Positions 1 to 8,737 of a stretch of 64,000 bases of DNA are shown in pieces. Every line of letters begins with the position of its first letter. Within the stretch, counting starts at the first letter, position 1. The notes below the pieces were generated by a model, which saw only the letters and a list, made by a program, of their open reading frames with translations, made no database searches and had not been told where the DNA came from. The DNA comes from Sphingobium sp. 66-54 (lineage in GTDB: Bacteria; Pseudomonadota; Alphaproteobacteria; Sphingomonadales; Sphingomonadaceae), in NCBI GenBank assembly GCA_001899715.1, contig MKWI01000006.1, forward strand, positions 372,001-436,000, read 5' to 3'. The position numbers and the translations under genes were made by a program.

Positions 1-435
1 GCGCATCTGGAGCAGCTCACGCAAGGTGATCGCCCCGCGCGGATCGCCCGGCTGATGCCAGGCGGGCACCGGCGCCGGATCATCGAGCGCCAGCCGCCCG
101 TCCGAGACCATGATGCCGGCGAGCAGCCCCGTCACCGTCTTGGCGATCGACCAGGAGAGGAAGCGGCTCTGTGGCCCGTAGCCCGGCGCATAGCGCTCGG
201 CGACGACTTCGCCATGGCGCAGAATGAGGAGCGCGCGCGTCTCGCCAGTGGCCGACTCCGCCTCCGCATCGAATAGGGGGTCGATCGCCTCGCGCAGCGC
301 CTGCACGGAGACGCCGGGGCTCTCCGCCAGTACGGCATAGCGCGACGCCCCCGGCTGCTGCGATACGCTCGCTCCGGCGAGCAGGGCAGTGCCGGCGCAA
401 ACGGCGAGCCAGCGGCAGAGCATGACGATCCTCAT
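1..435 (-). CDS. Serine hydrolase, class C beta-lactamase family (5' part only)
   Basis: The reading frame enters on the minus strand at 435 and runs off the left edge of the window, so only about 145 N-terminal residues are present. Residues 1 to about 25 look like a signal peptide. The SxxK nucleophile motif appears as SIAK, followed by the helix TVTGLLAGIMVSDG, and then LDDPAPVPAW and the TLRELLQM segment typical of the beta-lactamase/6-aminohexanoate-dimer hydrolase family. Such enzymes are periplasmic or secreted esterases, peptidases or lactamases; substrate cannot be read from the sequence. ATG codons at 435 and 423 are in frame. The first has AGGG about nine bases upstream and was chosen. 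Confidence 0.8.
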   Translation of the reverse strand, partial: MRIVMLCRWLAVCAGTALLAGASVSQQPGASRYAVLAESPGVSVQALREAIDPLFDAEAESATGETRALLILRHGEVVAERYAPGYGPQSRFLSWSIAKTVTGLLAGIMVSDGRLALDDPAPVPAWHQPGDPRGAITLRELLQMR

Positions 436-515
436 CGTGCGCGCCCTAACATGCCCAGCGGCAAAGGGCACCCGGATCGTGCGGGAGGCAGCGGGCGCGG
501 CCGGTTCGGCCCCTC

Positions 516-588
516 CGTTCGTGTCGAGCGCCATCGAGGCACGCCAAGCACCTCACCCGATGTGCATCGACGACGCTCGACACGAACG
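516..588. repeat. 15-bp perfect inverted repeat (CGTTCGTGTCGAGCG)
   Basis: CGTTCGTGTCGAGCG at 516-530 recurs inverted at 574-588, separated by 43 bases. Similar CGAACG/TCGAC fragments appear near 45610, 47720 and 61460, so this is probably one member of a dispersed intergenic repeat rather than a gene-specific terminator. It lies just upstream of the serine hydrolase start. Confidence 0.6.
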
Positions 589-630
589 GGCAGGTGATCT
601 CTGGCGGCCAGCTCGTCCACAGAAAACGAT

Positions 631-706
631 GTGCTCCTGCGCAGGCAGGAGCCCAGGGCGGCAAGGCTACTTGGCTGGCTCCAGGCTCCTGCCTGCGCAG
701 GAGCAC
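631..706. repeat. REP-like palindrome pair, copy A
   Basis: GTGCTCCTGCGCAGGCAGGA at 631-650 continues as GCCCAGGGCGGCAAGG, and an inverted copy lies at 683-706. Each unit is an 8-bp perfect stem (GCTCCTGC/GCAGGAGC) around GCAG. The two units face each other, as in bacterial BIME-type repeats. It fills the gap between the serine hydrolase gene and the 50-residue microprotein gene. Confidence 0.8.
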
Positions 707-715
707 ATCGCCGCG

Positions 716-868
716 CTAAACCGGCGGCAGGAAGTGGTTGAGCACCGCCAGCGCGATCAGCATCACCACGCCGATGCCGAGGCTCCAGCCGATCAGCTTC
801 TTCTCGATCGGCAGCAGCGGCTCGACCTCGGCCTTGTCCAGTTCCTCGCGCAGATTGGGTTCGCTCAT
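716..868 (-). CDS. 50-residue single-pass membrane protein linked to YeiH-type transporter
   Basis: This small frame starts at ATG 868 and ends with TAG at 716. It encodes an acidic N-terminus (MSEPNLREELDKAEVEPLLP), a short basic stretch, one hydrophobic segment at about residues 25-46 and a PPV end. It begins 15 bases after the stop of the transporter gene on the same strand, so the two are almost certainly co-transcribed. I do not recognise a named family. Size, topology and position suggest an accessory subunit or stabilising microprotein of the transporter, which is inference. Confidence 0.6.
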   Translation of the reverse strand: MSEPNLREELDKAEVEPLLPIEKKLIGWSLGIGVVMLIALAVLNHFLPPV

Positions 869-883
869 GCCGGGTTCCTCGGG

Positions 884-2353
884 TCAGGCCACGATCGGCG
901 GCTTGATGCCGCTGAAGAACAGCCAGGAAATGACCAGCCCGACCCAGATGACGAAGCCGAACAGGCACAGGAAATAGATGGCGGCCAGCTTGGCGAAACC
1001 GTCCTGCCAGAGCTTGCGGAAGTTGGAGAGCGCGCCGATCGAGAAGAAGGTGAGGATGAAGAAGATCACGCGGAAGGTGTTGGCCTCCGCGATGGCCGGC
1101 GTCATCCGCGCCCGCGTCTCCGGCCCCACGCTCACCGCGATGATGAAGCAGATGGCGAAGGTGACGACGAAGCCGATGATGAACTTGGGGAAACGCTCCC
1201 AGATCTCGCGCGCCTTGGCCCGCTCGCCGCCTTCCGCCACGTTGATGTGGTTGGTCCAGATATAGGCGAGGATGAAGGCCCACACGCCGATGAACACGTC
1301 GATGAACACCTTGACCGTCGCGGTCGTCCCAAGGATCCAGCCGGGCTCGTAATTGATGCCGGCCGCCGAATTCTTGGCGAGGATCAGCGCCTCGGTGATG
1401 CCGCCGGCCGCCACCGCACCGCCGTCCGTCTTGACCGCAAGGCCGACCCACGCCGCCGCCACCAGCGGCTCGTCGGCAAGGAAGGTCTGCGCGAGGAACG
1501 GCAGGATCAGCACCTCGACCACCGCGAAGATCACCACCAGCGAGGAGACCAGCACCGGGATCACCGGCCGCGCGCGGATCGCCCCGCCGGTCGCGATGGC
1601 GGCGGAGACGCCGCAGATCGAAATGCCCGAGGCGAGTGGCACCGCCCATTCGCGGTTGAAGCCGAACCATTTACGCGAGACGTAATAGACCACCGCCCAA
1701 TAGATCAGATAGGCCTCGATGATCGCCGCCGCGCCGCGCAGCATCAGCGTGCTGGCGAGCGCCAGCCGGCCGACCACCGTCACCGCCAGGAAGGCGCCGA
1801 GCACGACGATGGCGATCTTGATGTAGAGTTCCGGCCGGATCGCCTCGTGTAGCCATTCGGCAAGGCGCGGAAAGACATTGGCGACGATCAGCCCGGCGAT
1901 CAGCGCGACGATATAGCCGCCCTCGTTGGTCAGCTTGAGCGACCAGCCGATACCGAATTTCTCCTGTTCCGCCGGCGTCACCGCGGCCAGATGCGCATGG
2001 CTGCCGATGATCCACGAGACGTAGGAAATAGCGAACACCACCGTGAACGCCGCCGCGAACCGCCCGAGCCGCAGCCCCAGCGCCACGGCACCCGCACCGA
2101 GGACGACGAGCAGGCCCAGATAGGTGGCGATCAGCGCGCCCACCCCGCCGAGCGCGGCATAGGCCTTGCCCACCGGCGCCAGCGCGACGGCGGGATCGGT
2201 CCAGACCGAAGTGGTGACGGCCCAGCCGAGCAGGTCGAGGCCGCTCAGATGAACCAGCGAAAGCGCGAAGAGGAGCAGACCGATCCAGACGGCCAGCCAG
2301 TCCTCGTTCAACCGGCCGCCTGCAACTTCTCCCCCGGAAGTCGAGTCGTTCAT
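884..2353 (-). CDS. Putative sulfate exporter family transporter (YeiH/UPF0324 type)
   Basis: The 489-residue product is a polytopic inner-membrane protein with about 11 hydrophobic segments. It carries the family hallmark GISICGVSAAIA in the middle and conserved AGGITEALILAKNSAAG and NFRKLWQDGFAK segments. The family is annotated as putative sulfate exporters after cysteine-regulated members, but transport has been shown for few of them. The start ATG at 2353 is followed by a hydrophilic tail of about 18 residues before the first membrane segment. It is longer than the roughly 350 residues usual for short family members, with extra N-terminal membrane segments. The microprotein gene follows directly. 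Confidence 0.85.
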   Translation of the reverse strand: MNDSTSGGEVAGGRLNEDWLAVWIGLLLFALSLVHLSGLDLLGWAVTTSVWTDPAVALAPVGKAYAALGGVGALIATYLGLLVVLGAGAVALGLRLGRFAAAFTVVFAISYVSWIIGSHAHLAAVTPAEQEKFGIGWSLKLTNEGGYIVALIAGLIVANVFPRLAEWLHEAIRPELYIKIAIVVLGAFLAVTVVGRLALASTLMLRGAAAIIEAYLIYWAVVYYVSRKWFGFNREWAVPLASGISICGVSAAIATGGAIRARPVIPVLVSSLVVIFAVVEVLILPFLAQTFLADEPLVAAAWVGLAVKTDGGAVAAGGITEALILAKNSAAGINYEPGWILGTTATVKVFIDVFIGVWAFILAYIWTNHINVAEGGERAKAREIWERFPKFIIGFVVTFAICFIIAVSVGPETRARMTPAIAEANTFRVIFFILTFFSIGALSNFRKLWQDGFAKLAAIYFLCLFGFVIWVGLVISWLFFSGIKPPIVA

Positions 2354-2970
2354 GGCCCGAGGCTATGAACGCGCCCAGGGGCGCTCAACAAACTTATGCT
2401 TGCCCCCCGACAATCAAAGATGCGGATCGTCTCCATCTTTTTGGCGGCGATACTGTTACTCACAACCCGCCTCACGGCCGCACCCAACCTGATGACAGCC
2501 CCGTCCCCCGGCCTTGATCCGGGGTCCCGCTTCCCGGTCGAGCGCAGCCGGATATGCCAATCTATCATACGATCAGATAGGCCTTCCACTCGCGCGCCCA
2601 GTTTGAGCGCTCTGCAACGGACGATGTCCTCGCCCTGCCCGAACCAGACGACGAACTCGCATCAACCGCAGAAGTTGACCTCATTGCCCGATCAGTGCCG
2701 GGATGCGTGCAGCGAGAGGAGCCTGCCAGACCGGTCCACCACCAGCGAGGTCCAACCGCCCATCCCTCGCGCCTCATCGTCTGGGGGGAGGCAAGCGAGT
2801 CTCGCGGTGAAGAAGATCACGGCTCGCCACCCGGCGCCCCCTGCGGCCATTCGCTTCATATGGTTTGCCAAACGGCATGACCGCTTTTTGAGAGCCACCT
2901 CATCCCCTCTCACAAGGCACCCGGTGCGATCCTTTTGATCTTCCCCGGCACCCGCCTTATCAGCGCAGCC
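2354..2970. other. Intergenic stretch, no convincing gene
   Basis: This 617-base stretch separates the transporter gene (minus) from a small plus-strand gene. A plus-strand frame from 2420 starts with a signal-peptide-like segment but then loses protein character, with low-complexity Ser/Pro/Arg content. At 2513-2531 lies the palindromic CCCCGGCCTTGATCCGGGG, a motif often seen repeated in sphingomonad intergenic DNA. The rest may be decayed coding sequence. I see no promoter that I would call with confidence. Confidence 0.4.
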
Positions 2971-3309
2971 ATGAACGGGGATTTCCGCACCGCGACTCGC
3001 GCCGCGCGCCGGCTGCTCTGGGTGCCGCTCGCGCTGGTCGCCTTCTATGTCGCGGTCAACTGGACCAGCTGGCAGCGCCGCGCCGATCTCGCGGCCGGGC
3101 TCGGCGCGCGCATGACCTGCTCCTGCCGCTATGTAGAGGGGCGCGATCTGGCAAGCTGCCGGGACGACCTCGCCGGTATCGCCTGGATGGCGTTGGTTCG
3201 TTACGCCGACGACGGCAGCCATAAGCGCGTCATCGCCTCGGTGCCGATGATGGCCGAGCGCTCCGCACGGTTCAAGGACGGCTTCGGCTGCCTGCCCGAG
3301 CGGCATTAG
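2971..3309 (+). CDS. Small membrane-anchored protein with cysteine pair, unknown function
   Basis: The 112-residue product starts at ATG 2971 and has one hydrophobic segment at about residues 15-30, which would anchor it to the inner membrane with the rest in the periplasm. The exported part carries CSCRYVEGRDLASC, three closely spaced cysteines that could form a disulfide, and ends with FGCLPERH. Codon use matches the neighbours, supporting a real gene. I do not recognise a family of known function. It is convergent with the Nudix gene, with only nine bases between the stops. Confidence 0.6.
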   Translation: MNGDFRTATRAARRLLWVPLALVAFYVAVNWTSWQRRADLAAGLGARMTCSCRYVEGRDLASCRDDLAGIAWMALVRYADDGSHKRVIASVPMMAERSARFKDGFGCLPERH

Positions 3310-3318
3310 GCAATCGGT

Positions 3319-3870
3319 CTAACCGCAGGAAAGCTGATCAAGGGCGCGATAGCCCGCAGCAATGGATGAGAGTGTTGAAATCCGGCCGTCTGCGAGCGCC
3401 TGTTTCATCGCATCGATCGATAGCCGAACCGTTTTGAGATCAGCCGCCCTTTCATTGGCATCCAGAGTCGCCGACCCCACGCGGTGGCATCCCGTCGCCA
3501 GAAACAGGTGGACGGAATTGCTGTTCTTTGTGGCGTCATCAAAACATTGGCCAAGCCTGACACAATGGCCGGCTTCAAAGCCGGTCTCTTCCCGCAACTC
3601 GCGGGCTGCCGCTGTCTCGGCATCCTCATCGCGGAAGGTGCCTGCCGGGAACTCAAGGGTTCTGACGCCAGCGCCATGCTTATACTGCTCGACGAGGATG
3701 ACCTGCCCATCGATATCGATCGGAACAACGATCGCCACTTCGGGTCGGACCGATACAAGGTAATCATCCACACGGCCGTCCGGAAATGCGATCACATCGC
3801 GCCGCACGACATACCATGGATGGTCGAAGATATTGGCGCTTTCCAAGACTTGCCATGTCCGGTCAGACAT
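3319..3870 (-). CDS. NUDIX hydrolase (ADP-ribose pyrophosphatase-like)
   Basis: The 183-residue protein has a single Nudix fold. The Nudix box reads from FPAGTFRDE to RELREETGFE at about residues 75-100. The RELREETGF half is perfect and holds the metal-binding glutamates. The loop between the box glycine and the catalytic half is one residue shorter than the GX5EX7 consensus. Upstream motifs (VVPIDIDGQVILVEQYKHG, TLEFPAGT) match the ADP-sugar pyrophosphatase branch, which hydrolyses ADP-ribose or related nucleoside diphosphates in the cytosol. Exact substrate is unknown. It is separated from ftsK by about 80 bases on the same strand. Confidence 0.85.
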   Translation of the reverse strand: MSDRTWQVLESANIFDHPWYVVRRDVIAFPDGRVDDYLVSVRPEVAIVVPIDIDGQVILVEQYKHGAGVRTLEFPAGTFRDEDAETAAARELREETGFEAGHCVRLGQCFDDATKNSNSVHLFLATGCHRVGSATLDANERAADLKTVRLSIDAMKQALADGRISTLSSIAAGYRALDQLSCG

Positions 3871-3949
3871 TGAGCATCTCCTCGCGCCAAATCATGCCAG
3901 ACAGCGCCCGACTCTTCGCCGGCCGCTCAGTTCTTGCCCCGCTCGCCCG

Positions 3950-6289
3950 TTACTTCGGGTTCCCCATTTCGTCGCGCAGCACCTCACGGCGGCCGACATG
4001 GTTGGGCGGGCCGACCAACCCTTCCTCCTCCATCCGCTCGATGAGGCGGGCGGCGCTGTTGTAGCCGATCCGCATCTGGCGCTGGAGCCAGCTCGTCGAA
4101 GCCTTCTGGTTCTCGAACACGAGCTGGCAGGCCTTGCGGAACTGGCGGGCGTCGGCGCTGTCATCGCCCAGGTCCACGCCATCGAGCGCGAAGCTGCCGT
4201 CTTCCGGCTCCTCGGTGACGGCGGAGATATAGTCCGGCTGCCCCTTGCCACGCCAATGGTCGGCGACCTGCCGCACCTCATCGTCGCTGACGAACGGCCC
4301 ATGCACGCGGGTCAGGCCCTTGCCACTCGCCATGTAGAGCATGTCGCCCTTGCCCAGGAGCTGCTCGGCGCCCTGCTCGCCCAATATGGTGCGGCTGTCG
4401 ATCTTGCTGGTGACGAAGAAGCTGATCCGCGTCGGCAGGTTGGCCTTGATGACACCGGTGATGACGTCCACCGATGGGCGCTGCGTCGCCAGAATCAGGT
4501 GGATGCCCGCCGCGCGCGCCTTCTGCGCCAGCCGCTGGATGAGGAACTCGACCTCCTTGCCCGCCGTCATCATCAGGTCGGCCAGCTCGTCGACCACCAC
4601 CACGATCTGCGGCAACGGCTGATAATCCAGCTCCTCGTCCTCATAGACGGGCTGGCGGGTCTGCTCGTCGAAGCCGATCTGCACGCGGCGCCCCAGCGGC
4701 TTGCCCTTGGCGCGGGCGGCGCGCACCTTCTCGTTGTAGTTGGCGAGGTTGCGCACGCCGATGGCGGCCATCATCCGGTAGCGGTCCTCCATCTGCTCAA
4801 CCGCCCACTTGAGCGCGCGGATCGCCTTGGCCGGCTCGGTGACGACCGGTGAGAGCAGATGCGGAATATTGTCGTAGATGCTGAGTTCCAGCATCTTCGG
4901 GTCGATCATGATGAGCCGCAGCTCGTCCGGCGTCAGCCGGTAGAGCAGCGAGAGGATCATGGCGTTGAGCCCCACCGACTTGCCCGATCCGGTGGTGCCC
5001 GCCACCAGCAGGTGCGGCATGGCGGCAAGGTCCGCGATCACCGGCTCGCCGAAGATGTTCTTGCCGAGGATGATCGGCAACGGCGCCTTGGATTCGGCGA
5101 AGGCGCTGCTGGTGATGAGCTGGTGCAGCACCACGGATTCGCGGTTCGCGTTGGGCAGCTCGATGCCGATCACCGTCCGCCCCGGAATGGTGGCGACTCG
5201 CGCCGAGAGCGCGGACATGTTGCGCGCGATATCGTCGGCAAGCTGGATGACGCGGCTCGCCTTGATACCCGGCGCCGGCTCCAGCTCGTACATCGTCACG
5301 ACCGGACCGGGGCGCACCTCGGTGATCGCACCCTTCACATGGAAATCGTCGAGCACGCTCTCCAGCAGCCGCGCGTTGCGCTCCAGCCCCGGCCGGTCGA
5401 GCTTGTTGGCCGCCGCCTCGGTGGCGGGCGCGAGCAGATCGGGCGAGGGCAGCGCATCGTTGCCGAACAGGTCGCTCTGGCCGGAGACCGGGCCGAACGC
5501 CTTGGGCACCGCATTGGCGTTGGGCGCCTGGATCGTGATCGGCGGGCGCGGCGCGGTATCGACCGCCCGGCGCGGCTCCGCCTCGCGCCCGGCGGAGCGT
5601 TCGTCATCGGCCATGGCGGGCGCCTCGGCACGGCGGGCAAAGGCGCGGCGCAGCGCCCCGAAGCCCGGCAGCGGCGGCACCGCCGGGCGGGCGAGGTGCC
5701 AGAGCGGCTTCTCCAGCGCGAGGCTGCGCACCCACAGCCACAGGCCGGCGCCGAGGCTGATCGCCAGCAGCAACCATTGCACCCAGCGGTCGGCGGGCGT
5801 GCCGAGCTTGGCGGTGAGCGCGGTGAGGCCATTGGCGGCGAGGAAGCCGATCACGCCGCCCCAGCGGGCCGGCAGGCCGACCAGCGGCTCGGGCTGGAGC
5901 AGCCACAAGGCGGTGCCGATCAGCACGATGCCGCCGGCGCATTTGGCGATCTGCCCCTGCCAGCCGCCCATGTCCTGGTCCGCCCACAGCCGCCGCGCGG
6001 TGACGAGGATCAGCGGCAGCAGCAGCAACGCCGCCACGCCGCCCAGCGTATAGAGCAGGTCCGCCGCCCAGGCGCCGGCCGAGCCCATCAGGTTGCGCGC
6101 GCCGTCTCCGGCCGCCGTGTTGAGCGCGCCATCGCTGGCCTTGTAGCTCAGCATCGCCAGCAGCAGGAACGCCGCGAGCGCATAAAGCCCCACCGCGCCG
6201 GTCAGCGTGCCGATGCGGATCAGGCTGCGGCGCAGCATCGCCTGCCATTCGGGTGTCCGGTTGACCGTGGCCCGGCCTGCCATGCGCAT
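3950..6289 (-). CDS. ftsK: DNA translocase FtsK
   Basis: The 779-residue protein couples chromosome dimer resolution and DNA pumping to cell division at the septum. Its N-terminal region has about four membrane segments (residues 15-190), followed by a short Pro/Ala-rich linker, so this is a compact FtsK. The RecA-like motor has Walker A (GTTGSGKS) near residue 430 and Walker B (VVVVDELADLMM) near residue 565. The C-terminal winged-helix gamma domain (about 713-776, RQMRIGYNSAARLIERMEEEG) reads KOPS sequences. The frame is open further upstream, but the start at ATG 6289 follows a GGAG and gives the normal membrane N-terminus. ATG 6283 is an alternative. Confidence 0.95.
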   Translation of the reverse strand: MRMAGRATVNRTPEWQAMLRRSLIRIGTLTGAVGLYALAAFLLLAMLSYKASDGALNTAAGDGARNLMGSAGAWAADLLYTLGGVAALLLLPLILVTARRLWADQDMGGWQGQIAKCAGGIVLIGTALWLLQPEPLVGLPARWGGVIGFLAANGLTALTAKLGTPADRWVQWLLLAISLGAGLWLWVRSLALEKPLWHLARPAVPPLPGFGALRRAFARRAEAPAMADDERSAGREAEPRRAVDTAPRPPITIQAPNANAVPKAFGPVSGQSDLFGNDALPSPDLLAPATEAAANKLDRPGLERNARLLESVLDDFHVKGAITEVRPGPVVTMYELEPAPGIKASRVIQLADDIARNMSALSARVATIPGRTVIGIELPNANRESVVLHQLITSSAFAESKAPLPIILGKNIFGEPVIADLAAMPHLLVAGTTGSGKSVGLNAMILSLLYRLTPDELRLIMIDPKMLELSIYDNIPHLLSPVVTEPAKAIRALKWAVEQMEDRYRMMAAIGVRNLANYNEKVRAARAKGKPLGRRVQIGFDEQTRQPVYEDEELDYQPLPQIVVVVDELADLMMTAGKEVEFLIQRLAQKARAAGIHLILATQRPSVDVITGVIKANLPTRISFFVTSKIDSRTILGEQGAEQLLGKGDMLYMASGKGLTRVHGPFVSDDEVRQVADHWRGKGQPDYISAVTEEPEDGSFALDGVDLGDDSADARQFRKACQLVFENQKASTSWLQRQMRIGYNSAARLIERMEEEGLVGPPNHVGRREVLRDEMGNPK

Positions 6290-6650
6290 TCGTCTCCGCT
6301 GCTTGCGAGCCCCCGCTCCTGCGCGCGCGTGCTCGGAATGTTCCGCTTCGGCACAATCCTCTTTCACGGACTCGCCGTCAAGAGTCCCTGTTTTCCCGGC
6401 AGAATCATGTTGCGACGGATCGCGCGGGACCGGGCGCCGGGTGACACCTACACCGCTTAACGACGCCGCGCGGCGCCAAAATGGCTCCGGGCGCGCCTTT
6501 CCCGGATTTTGTGCTCCTGCGCAGGCAGGAGCCCGGGGCGGCGAGGATCGCCACTGCATCCCCAACCCACCAACGCATCCGCAAACCGGCCGCCCCGCCC
6601 CATTGCCGCCGCGCCCCCGCTGCCTTAGGCTGCGCCCAAAAGGAGAGCCC
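6290..6650. other. Divergent intergenic region with one REP-like unit
   Basis: These 361 bases lie between ftsK (minus) and the oxidoreductase gene (plus) and must hold both promoters, though no clear -35/-10 pair stands out. A REP-like unit sits at 6511-6546. The ftsK frame stays open across part of the region but lacks protein-like composition there. Confidence 0.5.
6511..6546. repeat. REP-like palindrome, copy B
   Basis: GTGCTCCTGCGCAGGCAGGA followed by GCCCGGGGCGGCGAGG matches copy A (631-666) almost base for base. It is a single unit without a facing partner and, unusually for this family, lies in a divergent promoter region. Confidence 0.8.
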
Positions 6651-7832
6651 ATGGCCGACGCCCTGCTGGAGCCGCTGTTCACGCCCCTCACGCTGGGCGC
6701 GCTGACGCTGCGAAACCGCTTCGTCATGCCGGCGATGCAGATCGGCTTCACCGAAAATTGCGGCCCCTCGGAACGCACCATCGCCTATCTGCGTGCACGG
6801 GCAGAGGGCGGTGCGGGCCTCATCTTCAGCGAGAGCTGCGCGCCGGATCATCCGAGCGGCTACTGGCAGGCCGCCTTCTGCGTGCTCAACGATGAGACGC
6901 GCGGCCGCTGGGCGCGGCTCGCCGATGCGGTCAAGGGCGCCGGAGCCGCCTTCGCCATCCAGCTCTGGCATCCGGGCGGGCAGCGCCGCCCCATCGCCGG
7001 CTTCCCGCACGCCGATGCGCCGACGCTCAGCCCCTCCGGCCTCATCCAGAAGGGCCGCGAAGGCGGCCGGGCGATGACCCGTGCCGAGATGGACGACCTC
7101 GCCGCCGCCTTCATCCGCGCCGCCGAGCAGGCCCGCGCGATCGGTGCGGACGGGGTCGAGCTGCATTGCGCCCACGGCTACCTCATGGACCAGTTCCTGT
7201 GGGCCGAGACCAATGTGCGCGCGGACGGCTATGGCGGCGCCTCGGTGGCGGACCGGGCGCGCTACCCGCTCGCCGTCGCCGCCGCCATTCGTCAGGCGAT
7301 CGGCCCGGACGCGCTCGTCTCGCTGCGCTTCTCGCAGTTCAAGGAGGTCGATTACGGCGCCCGCGTGTTCGAGACACCCGAGGAGCTGGCGGAATTCGGC
7401 GTACTGGCGCGGGATGCCGGTCTCTCCATGCTCAACGTCTCCTCGCGCCGCTTCGGCAAGCCCGAATGGCCCGCGCGCGACCCCGCGCTCGGCATTGCCG
7501 GCTGGACCCGGCGCCTCGCCGGCCTGCCGGTGATGACCACGGGGAGCATCGGCCTCTCGCGCGACATGTTCGCGGACCTGTTCGACGGGCAGGATCCCGC
7601 CCTCGCCATCGCCGCCGACCTCACCGAGCTTGTCCGCCGCTTCGCCGCCGGCGAGTTCGATATGGTCGGCATCGGCCGCATGCATATCGCCAACCCCGAT
7701 TTCGTGACCAAGCTGCGTGAGGGCCGTTTCGACGCGCTGCGCCTCTACAACAAGGCGGTCGACCTCAGACACCTCATGGAACAGATCGTCCCCGGCGCGG
7801 TGGAGGAGGGCCGCAAGACGGCGGAGGTATGA
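6651..7832 (+). CDS. NADH:flavin oxidoreductase, Old Yellow Enzyme family
   Basis: The 393-residue protein is a single FMN-binding TIM barrel of the Old Yellow Enzyme family, which reduces activated alkenes with NAD(P)H in the cytosol. The N-terminus shows the FMN-site pattern LTLRNRFVMPAMQIGF, the ligand-binding HCAH of ELHCAHGYLMDQFLW is at about residues 170-180, and the C-terminal phosphate site reads DMVGIGRMHIANPDF. It lacks the second FAD/NAD domain and iron-sulfur cysteines of 2,4-dienoyl-CoA reductases. AGGAGAG lies four bases before ATG 6651, which fixes the start. Substrate is not evident. Confidence 0.9.
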   Translation: MADALLEPLFTPLTLGALTLRNRFVMPAMQIGFTENCGPSERTIAYLRARAEGGAGLIFSESCAPDHPSGYWQAAFCVLNDETRGRWARLADAVKGAGAAFAIQLWHPGGQRRPIAGFPHADAPTLSPSGLIQKGREGGRAMTRAEMDDLAAAFIRAAEQARAIGADGVELHCAHGYLMDQFLWAETNVRADGYGGASVADRARYPLAVAAAIRQAIGPDALVSLRFSQFKEVDYGARVFETPEELAEFGVLARDAGLSMLNVSSRRFGKPEWPARDPALGIAGWTRRLAGLPVMTTGSIGLSRDMFADLFDGQDPALAIAADLTELVRRFAAGEFDMVGIGRMHIANPDFVTKLREGRFDALRLYNKAVDLRHLMEQIVPGAVEEGRKTAEV

Positions 7833-7901
7833 GGGGGTAGCCAAGCGAAGGCGAAGCCGGTCTTTAAGCAACCTTGATAGCGACCTCATTGGGGAGACGT
7901 G

Positions 7902-8582
7902 ATGCGGGTTCCAGACTATCCGTCAGCGAATGCCGAGCGCTGGTCAGCCGTCGACGATTATTTCGCCAATCTGTTCGCTCCTGCCGATGACCAGCTTCGC
8001 CGGACCTTGGCGGCAAATGAAGCGGGCGACCTCCCGCCTCACGACGTCTCCGCCACTCAGGGAAAGATGTTGGCCCTGTTTGCCAGCATGGTGGGCGCCC
8101 GGCGCATCCTGGAAATCGGAACGCTGGGCGCTTACAGCACGATATGGATGGCCCGCGCCTTGCCACGCGACGGCAAGGTCATCACCATCGAACTGAACGA
8201 AAGCCACGCCGACGTAGCGCGCCGGAACATCGAGCGCGCAGGCTTGAGCGAGACGGTCGAACTCCATGTCGGCAAGGCGCTCGACATTCTGCCGACGTTG
8301 GCCGGCCCCTTCGATCTCATTTTCATCGACGCGGACAAGCCGAACAACCCAGGTTACATCCGCTGGGCCCTTCGCCTTTCCCGCCCCGGTACGGTTATCA
8401 TCGGCGATAATGTCGTTCGCGGCGGAGCGGTTGCCGATCCGGCCAGTGAAGACGCCAATGTGAAGGGCGTTCGCGCGTTTCTGGAGATCATCGCCAACGA
8501 ACCGCGCCTCGATGCCACGGCAATCCAGACCGTGGGAGAAAAGGGCTGGGATGGATTCTCATTGGCAATCGTCCGCGCGTAG
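7902..8582 (+). CDS. Class I SAM-dependent O-methyltransferase
   Basis: The 226-residue protein belongs to the cation-dependent catechol/caffeoyl-CoA-type O-methyltransferases. The SAM-binding loop ILEIGTLGAYSTIWMA is at about residues 68-83, and the metal-binding FIDADKPNNPGY segment at about 137-150, with a second ligand pair in IGDNVVRGG. Such enzymes methylate small catechol-like hydroxyls in the cytosol. A GGGGAG ten bases before ATG 7902 sets the start. The 69-base gap after the oxidoreductase and shared strand allow co-transcription; whether the two act on the same compound is unknown. Confidence 0.88.
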   Translation: MRVPDYPSANAERWSAVDDYFANLFAPADDQLRRTLAANEAGDLPPHDVSATQGKMLALFASMVGARRILEIGTLGAYSTIWMARALPRDGKVITIELNESHADVARRNIERAGLSETVELHVGKALDILPTLAGPFDLIFIDADKPNNPGYIRWALRLSRPGTVIIGDNVVRGGAVADPASEDANVKGVRAFLEIIANEPRLDATAIQTVGEKGWDGFSLAIVRA

Positions 8583-8737
8583 CGAGGAACGGCCCCTCGC
8601 TTTCCGGGCGCTCCTTCACCCTATGAATCCCCGCTTCCCCAGGCCCGCATTGACTCACCCCGAAACGGCTCGTCGCAGTCCAGACAGAAGTTCCTTGCTC
8701 GCATGATCCACATGCGGCGCGCCATTGGCTCCGCGCC

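Noticed and set aside
389..1852. Plus-strand 487-codon open frame over the transporter gene
   Set aside because: Its product is rich in Arg/His/Asp/Gln with no domain pattern, and it lies opposite the clear YeiH-type transporter. It is a shadow frame of GC-rich coding DNA.
2396..2938. Possible secreted protein with a signal-like start
   Set aside because: Only the first 25 residues look like a protein. The rest is low-complexity and crosses the CCCCGGCCTTGATCCGGGG repeat.
4859..6460. Plus-strand 533-codon open frame over ftsK
   Set aside because: Composition is non-protein-like and it is antisense to the FtsK motor and membrane regions.
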